This document shows, piece after piece, positions 12,530-27,500 of a DNA stretch of 64,000 bases. Origin of the DNA: Acanthosoma haemorrhoidale. Taxonomy: Eukaryota; Arthropoda; Insecta; Hemiptera; Acanthosomatidae. Below the pieces are notes generated by a model that was not told the origin of the DNA, searched no databases, and saw only the letters and a program-made list of their open reading frames with translations. The DNA is taken from assembly GCA_930367205.1 (NCBI GenBank), contig OV884011.1:107561139-107625138 (forward strand), written 5' to 3'. The translations under genes were made by a program, and so were the position numbers. Within the stretch, counting starts at the first letter, position 1. Each line of letters opens with the position of its first letter.

Positions 12530-15500
12530 CTTTCTTAGCTCTCAAACTTATAAAATAGGATGTGGGAAAATTACTTTGGGCTAATGAGTGCCTTTCACTA
12601 AGGGGAGTCCCCCATTTGAAGGATGTATGAGAATGATATAGGGTGGGGTACGCCTAAAGGAGGCGGGTGGAATCAGGAAGGTAGTGAGAGTCTACCGAGG
12701 GTGGAGCCTAGGGGTACCTAGGCAAGGGTTTGTAGTCGGCCAGGTCAAGCCTGGCCAGCCCCGGCAGGGGCCTGAAATCCTGAAAGAACACGCTTACCAC
12801 AGCGCGAATTGAACCAGTGTAAAAGACTGAAGTCTAGCAGAATAGTAAACACAACAGACATAGCTCAGTTTAAATACATTTATATAGAATCCAACTATCT
12901 GCATCAAAGCATGTAATAGGTTGTGATCAACGAGAAGGAATCTCTCCAGGTGGCTCGCAACTACACTTAAACACCGACCCCGTCGAGCTCAGGATAAATA
13001 TTGAGAATACCGGCAGTAAATAGGGCCTTGTTGTTCGGTCTTAGGGAAGAAATTGGAATCGGAGGGAAAACTAATGAGAGGAGCCAACAGTGGAATCGAT
13101 GGTGCCCTACATTCCGGGTCCCCTCTCTTGACAGACTGTGTTTCCTCCGAATATTTTATCTTCGCACTTCTTCTTCCCCTTCGTATTTTCTTCTTTCTCT
13201 GCTTTCAGTCCGGTCCACCGGCTGACTCATGCGCTCGAGACACGGCTGTTCTCAGCAGGGCACGACTTCAAGATACGTTATTCAGGCTGAAGTTGCATAC
13301 AACAATAGCAAACCTAGTTATTAGCTTTATAACCAGCTATATTTGATCACAAATTGCATTGTGATTGCATTGTGCAAGATCACAAATCTTGGGTGGGTGC
13401 CTTGATGCCCTTTTAAATTAATACGCGTAACTGCACCTATTAACTTAGGAGACACGAGCAGTAGCGTACCTATATCTTTTGCACCTTAGCTAAGTCGTTA
13501 AAAAAAAATGGTTATTAGCAATTACTGATTGTACACATAATGATAAAATGTAAGCGCTTTTGTTCTTGGTTTCTTATTAGAAAAATCTTCTTTTTTTTTC
13601 TTAACCTCTTGTTACAAAATTATTTATATAATTTACTATAGATTCTACAAACGAATCTATTTAAAACTTATTCATTATATTTCCTGTAGCTTGGATACAT
13701 TTTATACTTTTTGTTTTCTTTCATAGCCCCTTTAAACTTATAGATAATTATAGATCCTCAGGTGAATCTAACATTTTATACTTTTTTTTTTTTTTTCCCC
13801 TTAGCTCTCAAACTTATAAAAATAGGATGTGGGAAAAATAACGAAAATTTATTTTGGGCTAATGAGTGCCTTTCACTAAGGGGAGTCCCCCATTTGAAGG
13901 ATGTATGAGAAGGATATAGGGTGTGGAATGCCTAAAAAGGCGGATGGAATCAGGAAGGTAGTGAGAGTCTACCAAGGGTTGAGCCTAGGGGCACCTAGGC
14001 AATGGATTGTAGTTGGCCAGGCAAAGCCTGGCCCGCCCCGGCAGGGGCCTGAAATGAGTCAGCCTCTCGGCCGGAAGGTCGACCCTGCTTACACAGGTAG
14101 ATGGGGTCATTGTGGCTTCGGTTAAATCGGCCTCGATCTCTCGGCTGGGTGTAGTTCGTTCAGTCATCGGGTTCAATGACGTCGATCATCCTCCAGGATT
14201 CGGCGGTCCAGCAGTGCTTCCATCTGACGGGCATTGGTGGTGGTTGAAGGTCGGAGAATAGTGGGTTGTAGCTATGTCTGAGTGTTACTAAAGAACATTT
14301 TATACACATTCTGTGTCAAAATTTATATAAATTGCTAGTTGTTAGTTCCATGGGAAGTACCGCTCCGCTATACCTCAATTATACCACCAGGTGACGTCGA
14401 AACACTAGCCCACAGAGGTTACATAATATAGTTATAATGGCCTAGGGCAACACTAAGCAGCTTATTAACAAAGATATAAACAAAATAAATTGTCCGTATA
14501 GGGATTAGCTTTAGTAGGTTTAGTGCCATGGGCACACTACCCTTGCAGGAGTCGGCTAGCGGTATTCTTGAGATACTCATAAGTGTATTCTTGAGACATA
14601 CTAATAAGAAATGTGAGAAGTAGTGCAAGGTCGTGATGGGGGAAATGAAATTATTTTAGAGAGAGATAATAGAATAATTTGGGGTTAAGATTATTCAAAC
14701 TAGTCAGCTGGGGAAAATAAATTTACCAACAATTTTGCATAAAGTGCACGTTTAAGGCGTAACCTGATACGATTGGTCAGCCCATCCCCCCCTTTGGACT
14801 TTTCAGTTTCCGTTTTCAAATATGCACTTCTATATGATCTACCACTTTTTCTTTATCGTATCGGCTCATTCTCGGGCAACTCCTGGGATAAATATACACT
14901 GATACCAGTGTCGTAATTTTTCACTTCTCTTGCCTTTCTCTTTGGCCGAAAGCCGGAAAGACGTGCATGCATAGCAACTTACAGGGATCTCCAAAACGGT
15001 GCTACTACGTTATCCACCTGGAGACTCAGGTCATTCTTGCAAAATACTAAGCCTCTGGATCTAAGTATCTAAGCTATGGAAAAGGTCAGACCCGGGAAAA
15101 GGGACACTGTCCTCAGATAATGAGTTCACTACTGGCAATATCCTCGGAAATTGCCAACAATGACCCTTGGAATTTGGAATATGTGTACAGAAATTTATAT
15201 AATTAAGTAATAAAAAATAAATCCCCTAGGGCCTGAAAATAATTTCTTGCCCCAACATGTGTTTTAAATTAAGACCATTAAAATCAATCTCCCGTACTAT
15301 TATGCTGCTCACATTGTCCTTCAATTTTGTTATTGTAGCGACCGCTAACTACAAAAGATAAATCACCCTATACTCAATTGTATATATATTGTAAACAAAT
15401 GTAAATAACATGAACAAAATATAAATCATTGTAAATGTATTATGCAATAAAAAATGCGGGGTGCCAATTAGTTATATGAGCTGGCACACCAACTGTAGTC

Positions 15501-18500
15501 AGGTATGAGGCCCATCCCATCGGCAAAACCCTTCCAGACCCTGCCAGAGAACAAAGGAAAGCCACATCATTGGTCACAACAATCCTAATGATGATTGGCT
15601 AAGGGCAAGGCTAGCTGGGTATTTAAGCCGGTGGTCTGGCCCCTGTAAATCATTCTCTCCTGGCAACTACTGGCTCGTGGCTACCTTGAACTCTGAAACC
15701 TGACTGCTTCTTTATGAAAAACCTCTGCATCTCTTCTCTCCTAACCTCGCTATGTTTTAGTCCGGCGTTGTCAGACCCCACACCTTCCTAGTGGGAATCT
15801 CTGCCTTCGTCTCGCTAAATCTAGCACCTCCTTGGGAGAGACCTCTCCCTAGTGGACAACGGTTGTCGCGGCCCTACAAACTTACCAAGCAGTGTCTCCC
15901 GTGACAATTTAGTCTGCCTCTCTCCTGTTCACACTCCCCTATGGGATCCGGACGGATTTCGCCTACCCTCAGATACCGAGTGTGAATTTGTGGTCATTCC
16001 AAGACCACACAAACTACCTACCTACCATGTACCTCTTCTCCTGAACATAGTACATTGTTGGGACACATACCTATCAAAAATGAAGTCAGATAGTAAAGCC
16101 GTCATGAAACGATTGTCCAGGTTATAAACTCAAACAACCCTCACTTGTCACCAGGGCTAGGGTAACCAGGCACCCCTCTCGTGACGACCCGACAGTTATA
16201 TTTCTACTTAAAACTAAATATATGATACATATTCGCATACCAAGCTAATAAACAAATTCCATAAAATAAACTACGATTATTCTATGATTTATGCATGAGA
16301 ATTTTGCAAAAGAGCTGTTCCCTGATTACCACCAACGATGGACAGACCATCGATTTAAACAATATTTACAACAATAGTCGAATCGATAAGGATTCGATCA
16401 TACATATTCACAGTTCGACCACGAGTAGTAGAGACCGGAGCAATTTTCCGGAGCGCAAATGTTGGGTAACTAGGTAGGCCTCATTTGCCCGCTCCGGAAC
16501 ATCGGAACCCAGTTTTGACGAGTGGGTAGTGCTTTGTACTACCTGAGCTGCGGCGTAAGTACAATGCACCGGCCTCTAGTCACCGTGGTCAGATAGTATA
16601 AATATAAGATATGTAAGTAGCCAATACATGCCTTAGCTGGTATGAGCTTACCCTGACGGTGAAGTTGTCTGTGGAATAGTCGACGGGCTGACAACGTAAG
16701 GAGTAGTGGCCCGTCAGCCATCCGGACATTCCTAGCTGGAAAAAACCTTTTCGTCAAATGTTATGCTTTCAACTCATCTTTCAAATCACAACTGCCTCTG
16801 GGGGTGTGGTTTGTCCAGTACGAGATGTAATAGTGGTAGAAAATGGCCGTGGATGGTAGGGTCTAGAGGGTGGATTAAAATCGTCAGAAGTGTGACATCA
16901 ATAAGTTTGTACAGTATTCTCAGGTACCCTAAACTGTCTTGGCTGGTCTGGAAATCAACGACACTTTTAAGCGGATATAGTGGAGTGAGGTTGTTAAGTG
17001 AGATAGAATTACCCTTTTTTGTGCCGTGGTTTCAAGGTTCACCGAGTCGTAATTACGGCTTCACAACTGGCGTATTTATTGAAATTAAAATTGAAGTATA
17101 CTATAGACTAATAGATACGTGAACATGTTTTAAAATGACTTTTCGTATTCACGCTGATTGAAATCCATTTTAGGAAGCGTTGACCTTACGAAAAGCTCTC
17201 ATATCCCAACCTTGTTATGGATGACAATGGATAGTTAAGGATAGGTTGTTAGGATAGCTGGTTATATTAACTAGACTAACCTTTTTTTTTGTTTCCCCCT
17301 TTCCTGAGGACGAACCTCATACGGGTTTTATCCTCTTAACAAATACTAGTCTAACCAAAATAAGTTTAGCAACCAGTTTATTTGACAATTTTAATGAATG
17401 GTCACATGGCTTTTGATCTAATTTATATGGCTTTATTTCCAGTTAGTGACCGTCTAAGCTGAAACTAATTGATATTAAGTTGTGTGTAGTGGTTTTGGGT
17501 TCAGTTTATATTCATCATCAACAATGCCTGCGTACAAATTAGTATAGTTTATTATACGCACTCACGGTGCTAGTCACGAGGAATGCATCCAATTATGCCG
17601 GCGTCTGTCCCAGGATAATAAATATATATTATTATTACATGTCAATTTGATAGAATTACTTGTTTGTTTCTCCTTTCATATTTATAATATAAGAATATTA
17701 CATAAAAAAGGTTTTTTTATCGTCGGATGGCATATCATTGGAAACTATATACAAACAACAAATATTAAATTAATCTAAGAGAGTTGCCCCCGATTGGATA
17801 GAACATGTTTTTCATCCCATTAATTAATATAATTTACTTATAACTGATTTATTAATGAACGTAAATGGTGATATGTTAATTAATATATTAAATAAAATGA
17901 GAATACTTTTGAAAAAAAAAATTATTTTTTGTGGGAGTGATGAGCGATGGTATTACAGTGGTTAGGATTTCTAAAGTAATGCTGAAGTATCAATAAAATT
18001 GGTGTCTGAAGGGTTGACAAGTGAAATAAATCCACCCCAAATACATTTAAAGTGGAAACAATCCCTTAACTTGACTGATTTAGTATCAGTCCCCACGGCG
18101 TTAAGCTCTAGCCAAAGGTGGACAGACGCCCGCCCGTACGATATGTCGATAGGAAGTACATTGACCCAGGGCTGTGCTTACGAGCTGTGCTTCCGCTGCT
18201 TAATATGCAACATCGGGCATTGTAAGAAATGCATTTCCCGGGTTCTTCGCATCTCCTAGCATTAATGACCAGATTGCTAGAACACACAGAAACTAGAGAC
18301 ATGAAATTTGAGCATTTAGACACCATTTGATTTTGGAAAAACACGACAGATATAATCTTCATAAAAATAATAAAATGTCATTAGTCATTAGTCAACAGTA
18401 TCCTTTTTTTAGTAAAATGACATCAAACGATATTTTACTTATTCCGTCTTTCTCAGGAGTACAATTTCCATATACATTTATCTTTTCGTTCTGAATCGTA

Positions 18501-21500
18501 ACTGTTTTTGTAACATAATATCAACGGTTACTAAATACACAAGTATCTCTTCCGAGTGTCACTCCGAAAAACAGGATTGGTATTAACTCCGAAGGTTTTT
18601 CAAAGATACTGACAGTAAAATGGAAAATAATGCGGGAATAGAATATATTTAATTATAAACAGGAAATTAATAGATATTTTCCTTTTATCAAGTATAGCAT
18701 ATATTTTTTTCCCCCTTAGCTCTCAAATTTTTAAGATTATGGATAAGGGAAAAATAAAGGAATTTATTTGGGGTGAGCGAATCCTTAAGTATAGTATAGT
18801 ATAGTTTGTTTTTTTTTTGTTTTTTTTCCCCTATAGCTCTTAAACTTATAAAAAATAGGACGTGGGAAAAATAAAAGGAAAAAGTATAAAATTAAAGATC
18901 TCAACATCATGATTAACGTAATGTTACATATGTCGGGACTTTAGCATTTTTAAACTAAAAATAATAATAAATCTTAATTTTAAGAAAATCACAATCTGTC
19001 CTAGAAGGACAATAGATAATTATGATGAAAGATGGAAACTACTAAAAGTAATGAAAATTTTATTAAAATCGTTTTCACTGATGATTGTTTGGTTTACCAC
19101 TAACTTTAATTTTAGTGTACAAAAAAGCCTACCACCAATTGTAACTAATGAAGACTTTTTTTTTTTTTGACAGTGGTGGAGAACAGCTGTTTTCTTGAAA
19201 TGGGTTTGTGATAGTTTCGGTGAGTTTAGTGACGATAGTGACGAGAAATGGCATCGACTCAATCATGTTTGTTTTATTATTTACGACAATATGTACTCCC
19301 ATTTCGGACTGTTCCACGAGAGCCACTAACTTATTTTTCATCTAAGTATAAGATCACTTAAATTCATGAAGCTGGTATGCTAACCACTACACCGTATGAG
19401 AGCCCCTTGCGTGTATAGCAACGTAATCTATAATAATTTATCCACAATTACTTTTTCATGTACAATATGTGGTTTTTCTATGTTAATAAACTAAAGTAAT
19501 TCACACCAGAAAGATGTCTCGTAGTTCCATATATTTATAAATAAATTCAAATAAAGCGAATTTCTTAACAGGAATTTCTCCAGCTTGTTCCAGTTACGTT
19601 GCTAGTCCTGATTACATTCCGAAGAATACCATACTGACGGCGTCCAACCGTGTACCAATGACTACCAAAGACGAACCCCTATTTTAAAGCGACGAATCTG
19701 GTCACCTAATTCTGATAGCCTGGTCAGCGCATGGGACGTCGGACCTAAATGTCAGAGAGAAGAGCTGATCAATACTTCGGTATGGGGGCCACTGCCGTCT
19801 TAAGGTTCCCTCTTTAGTGCTCTCAGTGGTAATTAATTATGGAGACTATGTAATCAAAGCCATATATCAAATAATTAATACACTAATTAACATTATTCAA
19901 ATTAACTATATATTATAATTAACTAACAAATTACATCATAATGTAAGTGATCAATAACCGTTATAGTTCATGATTATATAGTATAAATTATATATTTATG
20001 ATATATATACGTGCAAACGAAAGAAGTACAAATTGAAGATAGAAAGAATGTCTTGAGATAGTGCGGGAGGAAATGAAGGGACAGTTTCTATTGTTTGCTA
20101 ACAAAAATTATTTTTTTAGTGATATGATTGGAACTAATTTTGAGTTAGTCTTCGATATATCCTTGAATATGCGGAAAAAAATGCAGGTTTGATTATTAAA
20201 TACCGTCTGAGTTGTGGCTTTAAAAAGCTTCAAAGATGGCACAAAAAAAAACTGCGTATTCATATTTTTTTCAAACTTCCAGTTGAGACCTTTACAATCA
20301 AAACCCGCTATATCCATTTTAGAAATTGTAAAGGAGAGAAAACAACCCCAGTTTATATAAAATGGTATGAATGCGAACATTGGACACGATTACTTATTCC
20401 CCAATAAGGCAAAATGCAATATTATCAGAATAAAGATATGAAAAAAAAAATTACCTAATAACTAAAATATTGTTGACGATGAAAACTGATCTTAAAAACA
20501 ACCATGGATCTGGTTTCTTTCCAAAAGCACCAAAAATATTTACTCAAATTCAAAAGCCTGGATTGGGGTGGTTTTTTTGTGTCTCCTTTAAAATTTCTGA
20601 CAATGGCTGTAGCAGGTTTTGATTCTAAAGCCCTCAATAATTTTATAACTGTTCAGAATAACCTGATGTGTTATGGAGTATAAATTTAAAATTTTGGATT
20701 AATTTTTACTGTTGCAGAACACACATACAGATGGATTAGAGAGTTGGACTTAAACCATTCTCCTGCCCTGTACTTGAGTGAATATCTTGTCGAGTATCTC
20801 TTTAATATAAAGGAAGATATAAATATCTTTGGGGGTCCACAAATATTAATTCTTAAGAATGTTTTTCCATACAGTATTTAAAATGCTGTAGCCATTGATT
20901 GAATTAAAAAATATTATTTACTGTTATAAGTTTTTTTTTATAGTAAGCCTTAGCTTTTTTGTTTATATTAGTCTGTTACTTTTATAATAATAGTAATAAT
21001 GCTAGTTGTTCCTTAGTATTTTAAGAATATTTTAAATCATTGCAAAAATACATGAAGGGGGGGACAATTACTAGATTATCCTGTTCTGCGTCCTTTAAAT
21101 ACTTATAAACTATTTTGTTAAAAATAATATTTTGTTACTAAAAATATTATTATTTTTTTTGCTAAACAACCTCAGCCATTGATAATAGAGTTTTGAAAAA
21201 AAATGTAAAGAAATAAAACAAAAATAAAACTATAGGAACCTGTTGAACGATACACAAGGGACGGATTGGTGTTCAGTCATAATGTGAACATATTAGTATT
21301 TCGTTTTGATGTTTTGCTTAATATATTTATTCATTTATTCATTCTTGCATTTTAAATGGGACCAAATGTGTATTTAGGAAACTTTCTGTTAATAACTCAT
21401 AATCGAAGGTGAGACCCATCACCTAGTCTTGTATATATGTTATTTGACCTTTCAACTACAAAAAGATATTGTGTTGTAATTCTACCCTCCTTCGAATGCA

Positions 21501-24500
21501 TCTGCGCATGCAGTAAGAGGAGAAACCTGTAAATCTTGTACATTGGATTTTGTTCATCTATTTGTAAATATGTTAATAAATAAAGGGGTTATGGAAAAAC
21601 AAAACCCTCATAAATGCATATTTTTTATTTGCTAATTGAACTAAAGAATAGGTCTTTTTTATGTAGGAATTTGATTTTGAATCGTTATGACCAGAGCACG
21701 GATATTTATGCAGTAACAGTATATTATACACAAAAATACGCAGCGAAAACTAATCTAAATATGAAACAAAACACCTAACATATATTAATGTGCAGTGAAA
21801 AATTCTATAACAAGGTCTGAAATATGAAAGAAATTGAAGAAGGAGATTCACAACTAAAGCAATTATGTTTTATACTCTAAACTATTAACTTAGCTTATTT
21901 AATAAAATAAAATATAACACAAACAACAACAGAATCCATTTTGTAATATTATGAAAATATTGATGTCAAATGAAAATGGTGAACTTTTGGCCTATTAAAT
22001 AAAGAAATATTCAAATAATTTTTCATGCTAAAAGTAAATGTCAATATTCCTTGTCTGAACAAATGATTTTTGAGGGTAAGCATCTAATTATTTTTTTTTT
22101 TTATTATCCTGTTACAGGGCTGACGAAGGAGCGTGGGGGACTTCCCGAGACTCCGCTTCATCTTTGGCATGCGAGGGGTGACAACCATCTGGATTTGGGA
22201 GGTTTCTGGGCTGTTTGTAAATACTGTATGAATGAGCGAGTGAATGCAAATTTTAAATATTTATCATTTATTGTCTAACAAGGCCGGTTGTAATTTTAGC
22301 ACAATAAAGAAGTTTCAATATAAAAAATTATTTTTCTAGGGAATATGTCTCTATGATTGTAATATAAAATTTCATCTCCAAGATTACATGAAGAAGATTA
22401 AATGATGTGCCTAATACACTTCCAATTTTATTTATTGAGTTAGTCATGCGCTACATAAATGGTGCCAAACCTAAGGCACGCGTCCCACGATGTGGAACTG
22501 ACACGCGGCCTGCCAGTAGGTTTTTAAATTTTGTATTATTAATTTTGTTAAAAAAAAAATCAAGTTCTTTCTGCGAAGGAAGGGGGTAATTTAGACTCGG
22601 TATGTTTGATGATATATCTAACGGTGGCAGAATATAGGGAAGGGAGGGGTACACAGTTGTTGCTCAACTCAATATGGGGGACTCTTGTTTGTGGCACGCG
22701 TTATATAAGGGTTGGGCACCTCTGCGCTAGATTGTGGTTGTGCTCCATTCCCTTCGCTCCCATATTAATTGCTGCCCACTGCTGTAATTAAGATGAGCCA
22801 TATCCAAACACTCTTTCGTTGTTGTATCAGTGGCCATTGTATAAGTTAACACAATTATCATCAATCACTTGAGTCTCCTGATTCGTGGTACTCTCATGAG
22901 ACCTCATGCCAGACTGAGGCAAATGGACAACGGATACTATTACCTAGAGTTGGTACCGATGCTTCTGTACCTGAGTGTTTAAGTACTCCATATTGGCCAT
23001 TCATCGCCTGCATTTGCAACTGAATTTTGCATCCTTTGAAACATCACATATTGCCAAAAGGCTTTTCATTCCCAAACAACCTTTTTTAAAATTAGATTCA
23101 TGAAATATATGCATTTGTCAACACATAAGCAAAATACAATTTGGCCTCATTGTGTCTACGTACAATGATTACTCAGTCGTTGAAAAAAAAAAAAAATGCA
23201 AATTAGATATGGCAAACCGATGAAATGCCAGCTTTGAACGTGATAGCATTGTGTATATCAGCTCGAACCGTTAAATATTACGGCAAAGTTGCGAGCAAAA
23301 TAAAGAAATCAGTGGAAGGCAAAATTATGTTCATTTACCGACTGGTTTATTTCAGCACAAATACACTCCTGAATACGCCCGTGTCATCAGGGGGAACCAA
23401 TTCTTGTGTACCAATCCACCAGTCAGTGGGATAAATGTCCAGCAATAAAACAATAGCACTTGAAACGGAATGTTCCCATTAATGAACAATACAAGTATCA
23501 TACTAATAATACTACTCTACTAATGAGCAGTCCCAGCAGGTTGTAAAAGGTAACAAACAGGCACACTTAGGCCGCAGTAAGCTAACAGTGACAGAACCTT
23601 ACATTTGAGGTCTACGTGCCTCGCCTACCATATATGTATGCTTGACTTAAAACTGCCAAACATTATGTTTTATATTTGCGACTTGTATGCAGGGAATGTA
23701 GCACAGAGTTTGTTCACTATTTTTCCTTTGTTTGTATTTTATCCACCATTACTCGGGGTATACTGTTTCACTTGTTGTACTTTTAATTCGCTTCGACAGC
23801 GCACTTTTTAATAGACTTTTCACACATTGGCCCTTAATAATAAAAACTTCCTCGCCAAAATTCAAGGTAAATAAAATACAAATTTATCTTGATATTAATA
23901 TGCATATATTTTACTGTTTCTGGTCCTTCAAAACCTATTTTTTTAATTATTCTTTCAAACTTAATATATTATAGCGATTGATGCATGTATGAATGTTATG
24001 AAATTTGCGGAGGTATTCTGTTTATGTAATAGACATAAGATTTTTCATTAGTAAAGAAAAATACTTAATAAGTCACTGGAGCGGGTGCGAAAAAAAAAGT
24101 GTTTGGTATGTCATTGTGGTATTATTAAAGTATCAATGTTGTAAAGGGAGATTTTGAAAGAATTTTATTTTTTAACAATTTAAAATTTTTTTCAAAAAGC
24201 AATCATTAGTTACTAAGATATGATATAAATTTGAGAAGGTCCCAATACAGAAAGTCCGTACTCTTATATGCAAAGTGGCCCCAAGTAGATGATTACATTT
24301 TTGACGTACATGGAGCACTTTTAATTCTACAAGAACTATCATGAACATATTTTCGTTTTTCCAATTTTTATCACTAATCTCATTCATTTTTTCAAAAACG
24401 CAGGGGAGAAATATCATATCTGTGAACATATCTACAAACTAATCATACTAGTGCAAAAGCATATGTTTCAGGATGAGACTATTTTTCGCAGAATAAATCA

Positions 24501-27500
24501 AAATTTAGAGACAGCAGAGCAATTAAAACTTCTAGCATAGAATTTTTAAAAGTTGTTCATTCATTCTGATTACTCGTAGAATTCTTCTAATTCAATTAAA
24601 ACATCATTTCCCAGGAGCCTCGGGTCCGTAGTACCCGTGGCGTAGTAATCATTTCCTATGAACCAAGTTTATAAGATAGATAGTAGTTCGATGAAATATG
24701 AAAGAATGTAATAAAATGTTTGGTAGTATTTATAAATAATATGAAAAAAAAATCGCATTTATAAATTGGATTAAGTCCCGTTAAGTGAAAATAAAAAATA
24801 CTTTTTTTTTTACAATAAAAAAAAGACAAATTCGTAAAGGAGTGTTTCATATTTCAAGCCACAATTGACCAAGAGCGAAAAACTTTGAATAGAACATTAA
24901 AGGGCAGCTCGAAGGAAGACAATACGCCCTTGAAAGGGTCTCAACCCGCTCACTCCTCTTATTTTGAAGCCACTTCATGGAACAAGGGGTTGCAGATTTC
25001 CTCTCACTTTTTATCCAAATATTTTCTTTCTACTTTTATATTATTTTTGAAATAAAGTACATTCAATTCAACGCGATGAAGTCAGATTACATTGAATATT
25101 CGTATAATTATGTATTTTTTTCTAAGTCATATTGAGATATCTCGCGAGAGGTATTTAATAAACAAACCTTTCTTAGTAATCTTCTCTAGCGGCTGTAATC
25201 CTTCGTATCCTAATATTGTAAATTGTATAGTAGCACAGTTTCTTGTTCACTTCCATGATGTTTATAATTGGCTTACAAATAGTGGTAATGTCCGACTATT
25301 CCCATTATTTCTTTAATGGCACACAAAGAAATGCTGTTTTTAAATTGGTTTCGACGTAAAACTGAAGAAAGAATAGAATTCAGAAGCTGTTTAAGACAAA
25401 AAGTTTTGCAATAAAACTAATTAATGACGTTAATATGTAAATAAAGAAATATAAGCACCCTCGCTACATATATATATATATATAAAATTATTTTAATGAA
25501 TATTTTTTTTCATGGATTATGTACTAGGTAGTATTTTGTACTTTGTAACTGATATGATATCAGCACTAATTAACGGAATTGCTTGATTCCATAGTGTAAA
25601 AAAAAACTTTAATCAGTTTGTTTTGTAAAAATAATTTTTTTAACATATTGGGGATGTACCAATTTGGTAAATGAAGTAAGGATAATGTGAATGATTAATG
25701 CTATACAATTATATGTAATACACACCTGAGGATGTTTGAATTGGCGAAATGTAGAAAAGTTGTAAAAACAAAAATAAAACTTTAGGGAAACAACAAAGCC
25801 TTCTCGTGTCAAAAAATTTACTTGCGCTGGTTTTTAGACTTGTTGACTTGTTGAAATATTATGTTTTGTTATTTACAATTTTCAGTTGATGGAAAGTCGA
25901 TGGTTTAACAAATGAGTCGAAGTATGTTTGATTGAAAACAGTTTATTCACAATAAATTAATGAAACTCATGACGTTACCCACTAGTATCTGATGTTATTC
26001 TACCTTCAGTTTTACGTGCTTCATTTCGTTTGTGTATATTTTACAAATGTATGCTTAGTTTGTAGTTGATGTATAGAAACCGCCGCTAAAATGTGAAAGT
26101 GTTTGTGAGATTGATGAAAAAATATTTGAAAGCGGGCTCCTAGACTATACCGAGCTGGCAAAGCCAGAGTGTATTGCGGTCCGGGTATCTCTTCACCTTG
26201 TTTGTGCCGTGATCGGTTTCAGGACATTGTTATATTTGCGACCTGTAGCCAGGATCGTTCATCGTTTATTTCCGAGGCCGAAGGAACAGGTTAAATCCAT
26301 ACGCCTGCCACTATGCAACCTTAGAGGACTTAAATATGAGCCAGTTGATCTGAAATATTGATATTGATATTGTTTTACGCATCTCTATGAATATCCTGGT
26401 TAGTTTAAAGTTGTGATACGATGAATTGTAGTATCCTAACCTGGACCGGGGGAGGGAGGGGGGGGGGGTCGAATGCAGTTTCTTGATTTAGAAGCTGTCA
26501 AACAAATTAAAGACATTAATATACGAATAGCGGAATACTAGAAAATTTAATATATAAAAAATGAAATAAATGGCTTGACAAGTGAAGAAATATTATCAAT
26601 GAGTTTTTTTTTAGAGCACATCTCAATCATGTGGACTTGGGGGGCCCCTGGGCTGTTTGTAAATATTGTATGAATGTGTGAGTGAATGATGAATTGTAAA
26701 TATGGTACGAATGAGAACATTTATCTTAATTACTTATTGCCTATTAATTAAGGCAGATTGTAATTTCATCTTAATAAAGTTGATTAAAAAAAAAGAAAAA
26801 AAAAGACCACATCAACCATCAGGTTAATTGACGCCCTGGATCTCCACAAAGAATACTTTTTAAATTATTTTTCCGTTACCACACTGTACTAGCTTTCATA
26901 TTGAGCAGGATAGGACCACGGTTCGAATCAAGATCTTTACTAAACTTTAATTATGTTTCCAACAATTTTCCTTATCTTTTAATTCACTTTCATGTCCCAA
27001 AAGTACTAAAAAAATAAATATATATCAGTTTATAATTGCAGAGCGTTGGTTCTGATAATCTCTATAAATACCATCTTTCAAAGACAGGATACCTGATGGT
27101 AGTTACAATTTGTATTGCCTTGTAGAGAATCAACCAACACCTTATACTGAGGATATATATTTTAAATGGTTTTACTTTCTTCTTTATAAATAATAAATAA
27201 TCGTTTTACATCAATTGATTAAATTGTCGCCGTGTCCTAGCTAGCGAGTTATAGATGATATCAAGAATAAATCGATATCGATGTCACGAAGGCTTTAAAC
27301 ATGCAGCGATGAGCGACCAATGCACAAAGTCTAACTCGGTTTGGCAAGCACGTAATTTCGAACATTTATCTAGTGGTCTACTTGATCTACAGTTGGTGGA
27401 AATTAAACTTTGACCTTGACGGTTTTCACTAATAAATCAACAAATTGACATTTCCGAAAATATTCATTGGCGTTCACTAACGCTTTTGCAAGTTATATTT

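Larger units (their letters stand above)
8406..16651 (-). other. Elongase intron 3, rich in retroelement debris
   Basis: It holds three copies of a poly-A retroelement family (12178-14290), one tail of another family (13722-13770) and a solo LTR (15334-16194), each listed separately. The stretch 8406-12170 has no feature I can name. It includes TCGATAG-rich segments near 9035-9110 and 9930-9990 that may be the ends of an old DNA transposon. Bases 13000-13330 are GC-richer and hold two short open frames without recognisable domains. Confidence 0.6.

Noticed and set aside
13205..13225. Minus-strand QPVD match considered as the missing elongase exon
   Set aside because: It lacks the preceding RC and the following YS, and has no splice sites. 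The true exon with both was found at 16652-16735.
13001..13346. Two open frames of 74 and 97 codons in a GC-richer patch
   Set aside because: Overlapping frames in the same strand without domain similarity; they are explained by local composition within repeat debris.
19350..19410. Minus-strand GGTGTAGTGGTTAGCAT considered as a tRNA gene
   Set aside because: Only the A-box-like part is present, with no cloverleaf or B box; at most a SINE head fragment.
20686..20883. 65-codon open frame after a TTGCAG site
   Set aside because: Short, with no recognisable family and no downstream donor or convincing end signal.
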